A stretch of 64,000 bases of DNA from Coffea arabica (lineage: Eukaryota > Streptophyta > Magnoliopsida > Gentianales > Rubiaceae), in assembly GCF_036785885.1 (NCBI RefSeq), contig NC_092312.1, positions 38,171,239 through 38,235,238 of the forward strand, in the 5' to 3' direction. The translations under genes and the position numbers were made by a program. How positions within the stretch are numbered: position 1 is the first letter of the stretch; each line of letters begins with the position of its first letter. The notes under the pieces were generated by a model, which saw only the letters and a list, made by a program, of their open reading frames with translations, ran no database searches and was not told where the DNA came from. Below are positions 1 through 10,924 of the stretch, piece by piece.

Positions 1-1345
1 TAACACTAAGCAAGTTATAACCTAAGTTATCAACCAAGAGCACATTATGAACAAAAGTTTCACCATCCTTACCAACATCACCTATTCCAATTGTCTTAGC
101 TTTCACATCATCACCAAATGTTACCTTTCCACTTGATTTTGATTTCAGCTTTATGAACAAGGAAGGATCACCGGTCATGTGCCTTGAGCAACCGCTATCA
201 ATGAACCACTTGGACTTGTTTGAGCATTTTTCCTCATTATTTCCAATAGCCATGAAGGCCATTTGAGCAGATTCTTCTTCTTCTTCAACTTCCCCTTCGG
301 AGTTGCATTCATTCCAAGTAATCTGAAAATTGTTGAATCTTGGCTTTCGATCAGCTTTTCCATCTTTCATCTTCTTCATAGGGCATTCGTTTGCATAATG
401 TCCAATCTGTCCACATTCGAAGCATTTGTCCAACTGTTTCTTGTTAAAATCTTGTTTACCTTTATACTTTGCGATAGATGGCTGATTCTGGAATTGATTG
501 CTAGATCCTCCCCTTCTAAACTTTCTTTTATTCAAGATTCTTTTGAAGCCTCTGGTGATGAGAGCAAGATCATTATCGTCACCATCCGAGTCTTCATCAT
601 CCAGGTGAGCAGTATCATCTTCACCTTGAGTAGTCTTTAGAGCAATGTTTCTCTTTGCTCTAGCATCCTCTTCCTCCTGCACTTTAGTTTTCAGTTTCAA
701 CTCATAAGAGGTTAGTGAGTTAATGATAGATTCAATAGGCACAGAACTTAAATCCTTGGCCTCCTCTATTGCAGTCACTTTATTTTCCCATTCTTTGCCC
801 AAGGCATTGAGAATTTTCCTGTTCTTCTCTCCCAAGGTGTACTCTTTGCCCAACGCCTCGAGATCTTTGATCAAGTCAGTGAACCTGCAATACATTTTGT
901 CAATATCCTCAAGAGGTTCAATTTTAAATGATTCATATTTCGTGACCAAGATGGCCTTTTTCTGTTCTTTCACATTGTCACCACCCTCATGGATTTCTCT
1001 TAGTTTATCCCACATTTCTTTAGCTGATTTGCAGCCTTTTACTCTGATTGATTCATTTGAATCTAGGGCACTATAAATAACATTCATGGCCTTGGCATTC
1101 AATGTGAGGTTAGTCCTATCTTGAGCATTCATTTCAACTCTTGTTTTTGGCCGAAGCAACCCTGTATCTGCATCAAGAAAGTTAGCTTCATGCGGTCCTT
1201 CACTCACAATAAACCATAATTCAATATCAATAGATTGCAAAAAGATAATCATTCGTTCTTTCCAGCTAACATAGTTGGAGCCACTGAACATGGGAGGCCT
1301 AGTAACAGATTGCCCCTCAACAAACATAGCATGACTGGTTGTCAT
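1..1345 (-). CDS. Copia retrotransposon gag-protease (5' part of gag-pol, runs off window)
   Basis: The frame is open from an ATG at 1345-1343 to base 1 (about 448 codons), with no stop seen. In order it shows a Copia-type gag domain (UBN2-like, about residues 10-215), an acidic stretch, a CCHC zinc knuckle CFECGQIGHYANEC (about residues 308-321), and an aspartic protease start WFIDSGCSRHMTG (about residue 380). The knuckle and protease codons share one reading frame. Integrase, reverse transcriptase and RNase H should lie left of the window. The product would form cytoplasmic virus-like particles that package and copy the element's RNA. A primer-binding site and LTR lie just upstream. The open frame and long LTR suggest a fairly young insertion. 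The Copia assignment is secure from the gag/protease layout; autonomy cannot be judged. Confidence 0.85.
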   Translation of the reverse strand, partial: MTTSHAMFVEGQSVTRPPMFSGSNYVSWKERMIIFLQSIDIELWFIVSEGPHEANFLDADTGLLRPKTRVEMNAQDRTNLTLNAKAMNVIYSALDSNESIRVKGCKSAKEMWDKLREIHEGGDNVKEQKKAILVTKYESFKIEPLEDIDKMYCRFTDLIKDLEALGKEYTLGEKNRKILNALGKEWENKVTAIEEAKDLSSVPIESIINSLTSYELKLKTKVQEEEDARAKRNIALKTTQGEDDTAHLDDEDSDGDDNDLALITRGFKRILNKRKFRRGGSSNQFQNQPSIAKYKGKQDFNKKQLDKCFECGQIGHYANECPMKKMKDGKADRKPRFNNFQITWNECNSEGEVEEEEESAQMAFMAIGNNEEKCSNKSKWFIDSGCSRHMTGDPSLFIKLKSKSSGKVTFGDDVKAKTIGIGDVGKDGETFVHNVLLVDNLGYNLLSV

Positions 1346-1386
1346 CTTTACTCCAAGCCGTTAGAGCTTAATCTCAAGGAGACCAA

Positions 1387-1398
1387 GCTCTGATACCA
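1387..1398 (-). other. Primer-binding site of Copia element 1
   Basis: The minus strand reads TGGTATCAGAGC, the usual plant LTR-element match to the 3' end of initiator tRNA-Met. It lies 2 bases inside the LTR end and about 40 bp before the gag ATG. It fixes the element's direction and its 5' LTR. Confidence 0.9.
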
Positions 1399-1400
1399 AT

Positions 1401-2506
1401 TGTAAGTCCCAAAGACAACCAAGAGGGGGGGTGAATTGGGTTGATTAAAATCCTAACCAAATTTATGCACTTTTTCTTTAATAAAAAATTTACCTTCTTT
1501 TCTAGTAATGATTAACCAAATAGATTAGAAGACAGGAGCAATATTGATCAGAAAAATAAGTATAGAAAAGCAATGAGAATTTTATTAAACAGAAAAGTAA
1601 AATAGGGAATCAAACCAGGTGTCTACCAAGCTATCCTCAAACTTGAAGACCAAACACTAGGAAGAGCAACTTCTCTTTGATGAAAGAAGATCAACTGGAT
1701 GTACAATGGAGGGAGCACTTCCTCCTCGCCCTAAGCCTCACTTAGTCAAGTTAGGAAGTTTTACAATCACTCAAAAAACCCTCAACAAAGCTACACTAAA
1801 AATCCTTTCAACCACAAAAGAAATGCTCAACAGAAATTCACACAACTTTAATACAAATCTGCTTTGGAGACTATTTTCTAGCTAAAATATCTCTTGAGAA
1901 CTTGTAAACAAAGTGTGCAAAAGTACCTACTTCGTTCAGACCAGTTTAATTTTAAAGGGAACCAGAAATGGGCTTCATCAATGCTTCCAACGGATAGAAG
2001 GCAGCTGAAGAGTCAACTAGCCGTTGGGGCTGTCGGACGTCCGACGATCGAATCATCGTCCGAACCAATCGTCCGATGATAGCCATGTTGAGGTTCGGAC
2101 GTCCGATGAGTTTTTCGTCGTCCGACAGCACAGCGTCCGACCTTGGGCCGAGAGCTAGCAAGTTATCTTGGAAATATTTCGGACGTCCGATCTGGTTGAT
2201 ATGCGTCCGAGGTGTGCGTCCGATCCTTCCGGACGTCCGATGCTCCCATATGTGCGTCCGACAGAGCTTCCTTCCTGATGTTCTTCATCCTTTCGGACGT
2301 CCGACAGATTCCTTTCGGCCGTCCGACCTGATTGTCCTGTTTTTGCTTCACATTTTGGTTGTTTTGCTTTTGATGACATATTCGAACCTGATTCTTGGAT
2401 AGACAAAAACACTTGTTTTCGAAGAAGGTTAGATAAACATTTCAAAGTGCCAAGAATGACACACAAGACACACTTAAAAGACAGTATCTTTGATCGGAAC
2501 AAAACA
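1401..2506 (-). repeat. 5' LTR of Copia element 1
   Basis: The minus strand begins TGTTTTGTTCC (at 2506) and ends GGGACTTACA (at 1401), giving TG...CA ends and about 1.1 kb. The inner end is secure because it abuts the primer-binding site. The outer end is inferred from a TG that lies just beyond the 3' flank of the L23a fragment. The other LTR and the target duplication are outside the window. The LTR contains a dense set of CGGACGTCCGA palindromes. Confidence 0.7.
2028..2330 (-). repeat. Cluster of CGGACGTCCGA palindromes in the Copia LTR
   Basis: At least five exact CGGACGTCCGA palindromes occur (near 2034, 2096, 2180, 2230 and 2295), with about eight half-sites CGTCCGA or CGGACG between them. 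Spacing is irregular, so this is a motif cluster and not a tandem repeat. It lies in the upstream half of the LTR, where the promoter/enhancer (U3) is expected. A transcription-factor binding array is a reasonable inference, but the factor is unknown. Confidence 0.75.
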
Positions 2507-2520
2507 ATTACTAAATTCAT

Positions 2521-2637
2521 TTATATTATTTCAATCTTGTTTGCCACATCTAAAGCATCGTAGACTGGAGTCAATCAGACATATGCTTTCCTTGTTCCAT
2601 CAGGCCTGATCAAAGTGTTCACTTTCTTGGTCTGTAT
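2521..2637 (-). pseudogene. RPL23A: Ribosomal protein L23a (uL23) C-terminal fragment
   Basis: The minus strand encodes about 38 residues, IQTKKVNTLIRPDG...ALDVANKI..II, ending in TAA at 2523-2521. This is the C-terminus of cytosolic ribosomal protein L23a, which binds 23S-like rRNA near the tunnel exit in the 60S subunit. One arginine codon has become TGA (after KAYV), and the usual penultimate Gly is Glu. The fragment starts abruptly within the MYDIQTKK region, where Copia reverse-transcriptase sequence precedes it in another frame. About 15 bp of 3' flank follow before the LTR of Copia element 1. No poly(A) is visible. It is a dead fragment; how it joined the Copia is unknown. Confidence 0.85.
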
Positions 2638-2649
2638 AAACGAACTTTT

Positions 2650-3347
2650 GTGATCATCAAAACCAAGAATAACACTTTACTTGAGCGTGCCACCTCAATA
2701 CCTAAAAAATACTTCAGCCTCCCTAGTTTTTTAATTTCAAACTCCTTTGCTAAGCACTTTTTGAGTGTTTCTCTTTCAATTGGATCATTTCTGGTGATGA
2801 TGATATCATCTACATATACTAGTAGAGCTGTAACACCTCCTTTTGAATGTTTTATGAATAAGGTATGATCTCCTTGACTTTGTTTGTATTGCATTGCTAG
2901 CATCACTTTATTAAATCTTCCGAACCAAGCCCTTGGCGATTGTTTTAATCCATATAAAACTTTCTTTAACCTGCACACTTTCTTTTCAAAAAGTGTTTCA
3001 TTGAAACCCGGTGGAGGTTCCATGTACACCTCTTCTTCTAAATCCCCATGTAAGAACGCATTCTTAATATCAAATTGCTGTAAACACCAACCAAAGTTAG
3101 AGGCTAAAGACAAAAGAACATGCACAGTATTCATTTTTACAACGGGTGCAAAGGTCTCTTGGTAATCTATCTCATACGTCTGTGTATATCTTTTTGCAAC
3201 CAACCGAGCTTTATGCCTTTCTAATGACCCATCAGCTCTATATTTCAAAGTAAACACCCATTTACACCCCACTGTTTTCTTTCCTTTAGGCAGGTTTACA
3301 ATTTCCCAAGTCTTATTTCTCTCTAGGGCATTCATCTCTTCTTTCAT
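2650..3347 (-). pseudogene. Copia 2 reverse transcriptase fragment
   Basis: About 230 codons match the Copia reverse transcriptase. The start is NKTWEIVNLPKGKK, then GCKWVFTLKYRADG, LVAKRYTQ, the catalytic FDIKNAFLHGDL, VCRLKKVLYGLKQSPRAW and the active-site box LLVYVDDIIIT, ending at KYFLGIEVARSSK. The enzyme would copy element RNA into cDNA inside particles. After ARSSK similarity stops, and about 20 codons later the frame enters L23a sequence out of frame and ends at 2619. RNase H is absent. The upstream join to the linker is broken by stops near 3350-3500. Confidence 0.9.
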
Positions 3348-3503
3348 AGCATGTAACCAGTTCTTATTTCTAAGTGCCTCTTGTAGTGTTTGTGGGATTG
3401 AAATGGAGTTGATGGTGGTAAGGAAAGTTTTATGTTGTGAAGAGAGTCTATAGAAAGATACGAAATTTGAGATTGGATGCTTAGTGCATTCTCGTATTCC
3501 TTT

Positions 3504-4350
3504 TCAAACAGTAATAGGCAGGTCTAAATCATTAAATTCACAAGGAGCAGAGTCAGATTGAACACACAAAGGAACAGAATCTTTAGCACCTGATTGTGGT
3601 TCAGATTCTTGGATTTGCACGGGTTCAGAAATATGAACTTTCTTCCTTGAGTAGACCTTGAGTGGTATAGTTGGATTTAAACCAGATTTTCCCTCAGGTC
3701 CAAGATCAGGTTCAATTTCTTTACTGGCATGTTCAACTTCAAATTCAGGTTCAGGTTCACCGCTAGTATGTTCTCCTTTGGAATTTGGTGTATGGTCAGG
3801 TTTTAAAGACTTTAAGTTTAGTGTGGGACTTTGAAGATCAAGAAAAAATTCCTTATCTTCCCAAGAACTCTCCCCCTGGAGATGAGGATTATTACTTTGA
3901 GAGTAAGGTTCATTTTCAACAAATGTGACATCCATGGAGGTAAAATTTTTTTTGAAGGTGGATGATAACACTTATATCATTTCTTTGTGTTTGAGTATCC
4001 CACAAAAATACATTTTAAAGCTCTCGGATCAAGTTTCCCTCTTTGGTGTGCATGAACATGTACAAAAGCAACACAACCAAACACTTTTGGTGACAATGTG
4101 CAAGAGACATTAAAATCAGGGTAAAAAACAGAAAGAGCAGCAATGAGACTCTGATTATTTAGTATTTTTGAAGGTACTCTATTTATCAAATGTGCAGCAG
4201 TTAAAACAGCCTCCCCCCAAAAAGCTTTTGGAACTTTATGTTGAAACAAAATTACTAGAGTCACATTGAGTAAATGTCTATTTTTTCATTCAGCAATCCC
4301 ATTTTGTTGGGTGTATCTACACAAGATGACTCATGTATTATACCCTCTTT
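3504..4350 (-). pseudogene. Copia 2 integrase C-terminal part and linker
   Basis: The stretch 4264-3977 encodes the Copia integrase core end and following region (VPKAFWGEAVLTAAHLINRV, then LSPKVFGCVAFVHVH and LKCIFVGYS). Around 3971-3504 lies the usual Ser/Glu/Pro-rich linker (SMDVTFVENEPY and several EPE repeats) between integrase and reverse transcriptase. The frames are separated by stops and shifts. Integrase would join element cDNA to host DNA; this one is inactive. Confidence 0.82.
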
Positions 4351-4501
4351 TTGAAAAAAAAAATGAGAGAATTTGATTAAAATAATCTCTTGCATTATCA
4401 GATCTTACTCTTTTAATCAAACTTTCAAATTGTGTACAAATCATTTTATGGAACATTGAAAAAATACTGCTTACTTCTGATTTTTCTTTCATATGAAATA
4501 A

Positions 4502-6238
4502 CTAAGTAGATCTAGTACAATCATCAATGAATGTGACAAACCATTTTGCTCCAGAAATACTAGAAATTCTACAAGGCCCCCAAATATCAGTATGTATCAA
4601 AGAGAAATGTCTAGCAGATCTTGTATTACTCAATGGAAATGATAGTCTATGATGTTTAGCAATTTCACATGTATCACAATGAAAACTACTAACATCTTCA
4701 TTCTTGAAAAGTGAAGGAAACATGCTTTTAAGTAAAATAAAAGATGGATGACCAAGACGGAAATGATGAAGCCAAATCTCAGATTTATTATTTGAGGAGC
4801 AGGTGAGGGATAACTGATTTTTGTTCTTCTTGTTGCCACTCATCTCCTCAAGATAATAAAGCCCATCATTCACCTTAGCAAATCCAATCGTCCTCCTCGT
4901 AACCAAATTCTGAAAAACATAGTGAGTAGAATAGAAAGTTACTTTACAGTTCAGATTTTTGGTAATTTGATGGATGGATATGAGATTGGAGGACAATTTT
5001 GGGACATGCAACACATTATTTAGGGATAAAGAATTTGATAGATTTACTGTCCCTTGGCCTGCAACAGTTATAGGAGATCCATCCGCAATAGTAATTTTTC
5101 TATTTCCAAGACATGAGTTGTATGTTCTAAATCTGATTGGGCTGTGAGTCACATGGTCAGTAGCTCCTAAGTCGATGACCCAAGAGCCTAGAGAAGACAT
5201 GCTTGAGGCACTTAAAGCATAAGAGTTAAGATACTTACCTGATTGAGCCCATGAACACGTACTAGAGGACTTTTCAAGGGAATTTAGGAGATTTCTTAGC
5301 TTTTCAATTTCTTCTTTCTTGAACTCTCCCATACCAGCCTGGTTGGATTTTTCTTGTATTTGATATTCTCCAGCAGTTAAGTGGACTTTTCCCCCTTTGA
5401 ATCCTCCTTTATGACTAAGGACTTGTTCCTTCCCATGGAGTTTGAAGCAATCATCTCGCGTATGGCGTGATTTTTTGCAGTACGTGCACCAAATTGTGTC
5501 TTTATTTGACTTTGCAGAAATAATTGCCTAGCCTTCTAATGTTTTAGGCTCTAACCTGACCTCTCGCCTATTCTCTTCAGCTCGGATCAATGATATTGTC
5601 TCATTCAGAGATGATAATCTTTCCTTCCCCAGTATCTGGACTCTGACCTGATCAAATTCCACATTCAGACCTGCAAGGAAGTCATAAACTCTATCCTTTT
5701 CGATAAAGTTTTTCAAGGTGGCTGCATCTTCACTACACAACATCTGAACACACCGATATTGGTCCAGTTCCTGCCATAGATTTTGCAGAAGATTAGCATA
5801 TTGAGTAACAGAAAGGTTGCCCTGTTTAGTGGCTGAGATCTTTGTTTTGGTCTTATAGATTAGGGCAGCATCTCCTGCCTTTGAATAGGTCTGTCGAATA
5901 GTAGTCCATATATCTTGAGCTGTTGGTAGGAACATGAAGGTATCGCTTATTTCGGGTAACATGGTGTTCCATAGCCATGACATGATCATAGAATCCTCTT
6001 CATCCCAAACAATGAATTTAGGATCTCCCTTTTTCGGTCCAGTTTCAAGCAAGTGGCTGATTTTGCCCTTTCCTTTGAGAAATGTTTGAACAAATTGTGA
6101 CCACTTCAAAAAGTTTTTTTCGTTGAGCCTGTAGGCTGCTTGGATACTCTGCAAATCCCTTGTTTGTGGAATATTTGAGGTCTCTTCTGATTTGGTATTG
6201 CAGTAGATTTCTGATGTTGATGTTTCAGTTTCAGACAT
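4502..6238 (-). pseudogene. Copia 2 gag, zinc knuckle and integrase N-terminal part
   Basis: The reading frame starts at the ATG at 6238-6236 (MSETETSTSEIYC). It covers a Retrotran_gag domain with SIQAAYRLNEKNFLKWSQFV at about residues 30-50. It is interrupted by one TAG at 5530-5528 and continues in the same frame with a zinc knuckle CTYCKKSRHTRDDC. The protease segment WVIDLGATDHVTH has the catalytic DSG changed to DLG. The GAG-pre-integrase HHFRLGHPS with CDTCEIAKHHR and the integrase start HTDIWGPC...FVTFIDDCTR follow, ending at a TAG at 4504-4502. The lost protease serine and the two stops make it non-functional. Confidence 0.88.
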
Positions 6239-6384
6239 GTTGGAGGTTTTAAAGAAAAATTGGCAATGAAGGCCTAATGAAAAAATCAGCAATGAAGGCT
6301 GGAAATTGCACTTGGCAATAAAGACTTCAAAAGAGGAAAGCACTCAGCAATGAAGGCTGACAAGAAGAGGTCCCAAGAGCAAAA

Positions 6385-6396
6385 GCTCTGATACCA
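6385..6396 (-). other. Primer-binding site of Copia element 2
   Basis: The minus strand reads TGGTATCAGAGC directly next to the LTR end. It is the initiator tRNA-Met match typical of plant Copia elements. Confidence 0.9.
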
Positions 6397-6645
6397 TGAA
6401 CAAAACGAAAAACTGAATTGTTCTGTCATATATTTTGTTCTAGGCTCTGTACAACATTTATACAAATGGAATTTGACTTTTGTCAATTCCATGAAATCTG
6501 TAATTTCCTAAAAATTAGGAGCTAATTTATTCTATCCTAAAATATATTAAGAGTAAATTATTTTATCCTAAAATAGAGCAAAAATCATGGGATATAGCCG
6601 AAATCATGGGATATATATAGAAAAATATATTCTAGATTTTCAACA
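6397..6645 (-). repeat. 5' LTR of Copia element 2
   Basis: This 249-bp LTR starts TGTTGAAAATCTAGAATAT on the minus strand (6645) and ends in CA at 6397, abutting the primer-binding site. Short LTRs starting TGTTGAAA are common in plant Copia families. The partner LTR is missing, so age and target duplication cannot be read. Confidence 0.85.
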
Positions 6646-7593
6646 CTAGATTAACCTTATTTCTTCACCTTATGTTGAAAATAAGTTGATTGTTGGAATA
6701 AAGACATGATTTGGTGGTGAATCTTGGTGGTTTCTTAAGTTGATGATTCTAGTACTTCATATTGGAGTTAGGATTTGGATATATGTATATATATATATAT
6801 ATGATTATGGTGGTATCTTGTTGAGATTTTGGCTTGACATATATCCAATGTTATGTTAGAGATGAAATTTTATGGATTTGCTAGGTATGGTTGGTTGGAT
6901 TTGGTAAATTAGTTGGTGAAATGTTGAAAAAATTCGAAGAAAAGTCTGCTTGATGGCTGACCTTAAGGGCTGAAATTCAGCTGTGCTTAAGAGCTGAAAT
7001 TCAACTTTGAATTCTACATTTTCATGACGATTTTAATCTTAATTTTGCTCAAGAAACTCTATAAGACCTTAAGCTATAAGCATGTATTGGAATTGAACTA
7101 AAATCTTGAGTTTTTAAATGGTAAAAACACCATTTCTTTTGTTGTTTTCATGGTTGGAAAATTTGTTCAAAGCTATCCAAAAGAGAGAGTGACCTTGTAT
7201 AGCTTTGTTCTTAGTTTTGTGTGATAAACTTGTCACGTTAACGCCATAAATCATGATTAGACATTAATCCTAGTATGAGTAGTGCATTGGAGTGCAAAAT
7301 GAAAGGTTTTAAAAGGTGAAAACCTCACTCTTACATGTTTCACCTTTCAAGTAATAAATTTCCAGCCTAGGTGAAAATTGATTTGGGTAATTTTAAACTC
7401 ACTTTAGTGGATGGAAATGAGAAAATGTTTGCACTATCATTTGCTTAAATATTTGACCTAAAGTATACATGGATGTTCTCCTTGAATTGATTTACAAATC
7501 ATGTGATTTGAGTGAGATTTTTTAGTTGGAACTTGGATGTAATTTCGTTTAAACCTTGTGGCTTGGAGTAGTAGATCCAAATGCACTCCAGAT
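6646..7593. other. Non-coding flank, probably part of an older Gypsy LTR
   Basis: No gene is visible. There is a short TA microsatellite near 6783-6803. Because a Gypsy LTR tail resumes on the far side of the inserted array (20971), this stretch is probably, at least in part, the upstream portion of that interrupted LTR. This is inference from position; the start of that LTR was not found. Confidence 0.4.
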
Positions 7594-10500
7594 TGTGAGA
7601 TCCCGATTCATCCTTAATTTTGAATAAGGATTATTAGTACTAAATTTTGCTATGAAATTTGATTTTAAGGATGATGGTAATTCTTTACATGTGATTTTGT
7701 TTTTAGAATCGAAAAACCTTAATTTGGAATTTTATTAAACCCCTAATGGATTTACACCTTTGATATTTTTACACAAAACCCTAGTTTACGTATTAATCAT
7801 AAGTTTATGTGGTAGTAAATATTATGCATGCTAATGTATTTTTCCGTATGAGTAGATACCGGATTTGATTTCTTTTATAAAGGTTAAGTAGGATTAGAAA
7901 GCTACAAAGTCTTACACTAGTAAATTCCCTAGTGTTTTGCTAATTGAACAACCTTAAGTTGGGTTTAAAACCCTTAATTGAGCTAATGTAAAAAGATTGT
8001 GGTTTAGTTGCTTTTATGTGGGATAAAGTATGTTTAAGTATAGGTGATTAGTATAGGAGGGTGATTAGTGAACCAATTAAGTAAGATTTATTAGTTTGGA
8101 TTAGATTAAGTTTAAGTCCTATGGAGTAAATTGTAAGGAGTTCAAATGTTCAAGGGCAAGAGTTAAATAAAAAGTAAGTTGAAGTGTAAGGGTTAAAGGA
8201 GCAAAATGGGAACTTTTATATGATTGGATGTTAAGAAAATATCTTCTAATGTCTTATCACTAAGCTTATATCTAGACGATTTAAGAGAAAACCAAGTTAT
8301 TAAGCAACAAAAATAAGAAAGAAAGAGAGTGAGAGAGGGCCGAAAATTTGGAGAGAAAAGAGAGAAGAAAATTCCTTTAGTGCACCAACTTTTGTCCATT
8401 AAACTTGATCTTGGAGCCTAGAACAACAACCTTGGCACTTGATTATAGTGGTTTGATCATCTACAAAGCTTCAATTAAAGGTAAATCATCCTCTTTGAAA
8501 GTTGGTTTTTAGTGATTAAGTCTTGAATCCATGAAAAGTGATGTTTTTTGTGGTTTTTATGATCTTAAATGATATAGATGGTGATTGTATGGAGTTTAAT
8601 GGTTCATCTTGGTGATATTTTGCTACTTAAATTTCGGTCAAGCCAAGAGAAATTAGGGCTTCTTGTTATAGGTTTTCTTAGTTGATTTGGTTGGTGATTA
8701 GACTTGATAATGGAACTTTTGGTATGATTATCTCATTTGAATGGTGGGTTCTTAATAAAATCAGGTTTGGTTATGAAACCCTAATGTAAAGAGGAAATTG
8801 GTTTAGTTAGAACTTGAAAGGTTGGTGTGTACTTGGCTAGTGTTTTGAAATTGGTAAAGAACTAGTAGAACTAGAATCTAGATTATGGTTGGTATTTGGT
8901 AATTTGAGGAGGAAATTTCAGACCATTACTAGGTCTTTTAGGATCCGGTATATGTAGTATTATTTGGTATATAATTGGTTAGAAAACTTGTATAACACTC
9001 ATAGCAATGGACCATGTGTTTGCAAAGTTCAAAACCGGCAAAATTGGAAACAGGGCAGTCCACAAATCCAAACTTGGGTTCTATTTTCTTTATGCTGTGT
9101 GCTGATTCAGAAGTTTCTCAAAACATGAAAGTTGTAGCTTCTTAAGTCCTTGTTGTTCCTGCAAAAGTTCAGCCCAATCCGATCAATAGATCCTGAGTTA
9201 TGACCAAAACACTAATAGTTATACAAAACTGTGGGATTGGTGACGTTTCTTGATTTCACTTCTGACCGCGCTCAATTCACATTGATAACGTGCGAACTGG
9301 GTGTTGATCCCTTCATAAGAAATGTAGATTTTGGTCTTAGCTTTGAAATGGTATAAAGTGCATCCAAATCCGAGTTCCAAAACTTTAGTTATGATCAAAC
9401 CAAGATCGGTTGTCAGAACTGCCTTTGAATTTGGACAGTTCTGACAGGAACTTTGGACCCATTTTTCACCCTACTCTGTATTGATTCAGGTTTTGGTCAA
9501 AACCCAAAAGTTTTAGAATTATGACATAGTTTTCCAACGCCTTTGGAATTTCTTGATTTGGATGTATGAGCTGTGAGTTATGGTCCGGCAAACAGACCCT
9601 GTCCGTCACCCTAAAGTGCAAACTTCTGGTACTGTTTTCCATAATTTTGACCTGCTTCCATTCAGATTGAGATTAATGTGTCTTCATGAAAATTGTAGCC
9701 CTTCCTCTTAGCTTCATAACGGTATCTCATACACTTTAATCCGACATTTCTAGCCCAACTTATGATCAAAACAGTTTGAAAAAGCAACTATGCCCATTTC
9801 CGTTTGCCGGCCATTTCCATTTCCGATTGCCGATTCCGCACATGCATGTGCCAATTTATTTTGCCGTTTTGCTTAATTTACGCACTTTAATAGTTGTTTG
9901 TGTGATAATATGGCTCAACCTTCTGCTACAGGCGGTGACGGGTTAGACGGAGCTGGTGGGGCCTACTAGCTGACGACTTGAATTCATTTCCGTACTTTCT
10001 CTCGTTATACTTGCTCTTTAGGTGAGTAATCAAGGTTTTTCTGTGTAACTGTATACTAATATAAGTTTATTATGAATGGGCACTTAGGCGAGGGTGTACT
10101 TTATCGTACTCGATCTAAATCCCATTAGTTGCTATTAATACCTGTGAAATATGATTTGGTGATTTGTTATAGAACATTTATTGTTTGAACCAGAGCATTT
10201 ATTGCTTGCACTAGATCATTTATTGCTTGAACCAGAGCATTTATTGCTTGAATCAGAGCATTTATTGCTTGAACAAAATATTTTAGAGCATTTATTGCTC
10301 GTGACTTGAACTGAGCCTCATGGTCTCTCTATCTGGGATCCTTTAAGAGAAGCGAGCTGTGTGGCTCAGGATCTCAAGGGTCAACCAGTGGTCAAGCTTG
10401 ACAAATGAGTTGGCTTGGGAACCACCTGTATCCTTACCATATAGTGTTACTTTTCTGCTTTTGCTTTGCTCTCACTGTGCAAATGTTGACATGTAAAAAT

Positions 10501-10910
10501 CATATTTTTACCCATGGTTAGTCATTAAGTTTCTAGCTTACCCCATTTTCTTTTGTTTTCCTTAGCAGGGCCGACGCGGGGAAATTTGTGGCACCATCAC
10601 TTGTATAGTTGGGTTTTGTTTGTAATCACTGAATAGTTCATATGTTTTTTTCTCTACTATAGTGATCCGTGTAAGGACCCTTCTGAGGGTCTACTTTTTG
10701 GTGTTGGTTATAATCATAAGGATGTACTGGTATGAGTAGTTACTTTTGGGGATGTAAATAGAACTCTTTTGCCGAAGTATATAATGTGAATAGTACTCTT
10801 TTACCGTGTAAATAGCTTTTATTTGCTTTTGCCTTCGAGTCCCGACGAGAGTTGGGCAGGCGGTCCGCCAAACCCTCTGGTTCGCCATAGGGGGAGGTGG
10901 GGCCGCCACA
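7594..10910 (+). repeat. LTR 1 of the gag-only array
   Basis: The LTR begins TGTGAGATCCCGATTCATCC and ends GGGGCCGCCACA, 3317 bp. The end is fixed by the primer-binding site that follows. It contains a 21-bp minisatellite at 10171-10300. Small antisense reading frames in it are shared with the other LTRs and look non-coding. Confidence 0.9.
10171..10300 (+). repeat. 21-bp minisatellite in LTR 1
   Basis: Five units of AGAGCATTTATTGCTTGAACC with small changes, then a spacer AAAATATTTT and a sixth partial unit AGAGCATTTATTGCTCG. Confidence 0.9.
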
Positions 10911-10912
10911 GT

Positions 10913-10924
10913 TGGTATCAAAGC
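10913..10924 (+). other. Primer-binding site, array copy 1
   Basis: TGGTATCAAAGC follows LTR 1 after two bases. It is one base off the tRNA-Met match TGGTATCAGAGC. Confidence 0.85.

Larger units (their letters stand above)
2638..6645 (-). mobile_element. Copia retrotransposon 2, broken, lacking RNase H and 3' LTR
   Basis: Read on the minus strand the element has a 249-bp LTR (6645-6397), primer-binding site, gag, zinc knuckle, GAG-pre-integrase, integrase, a charged linker and reverse transcriptase. This is standard Copia order. It stops within reverse transcriptase just past the YVDD motif, so RNase H, polypurine tract and 3' LTR are missing. L23a sequence takes their place. Multiple stops and frame changes show it is long inactive. 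Confidence 0.88.

Noticed and set aside
263..1076. Plus-strand frames at the left edge
   Set aside because: They lie antisense to the open Copia gag-protease frame.
10171..10300. CRISPR-like repeat array
   Set aside because: The units are contiguous, without unique spacers, in a plant LTR. It is a minisatellite.
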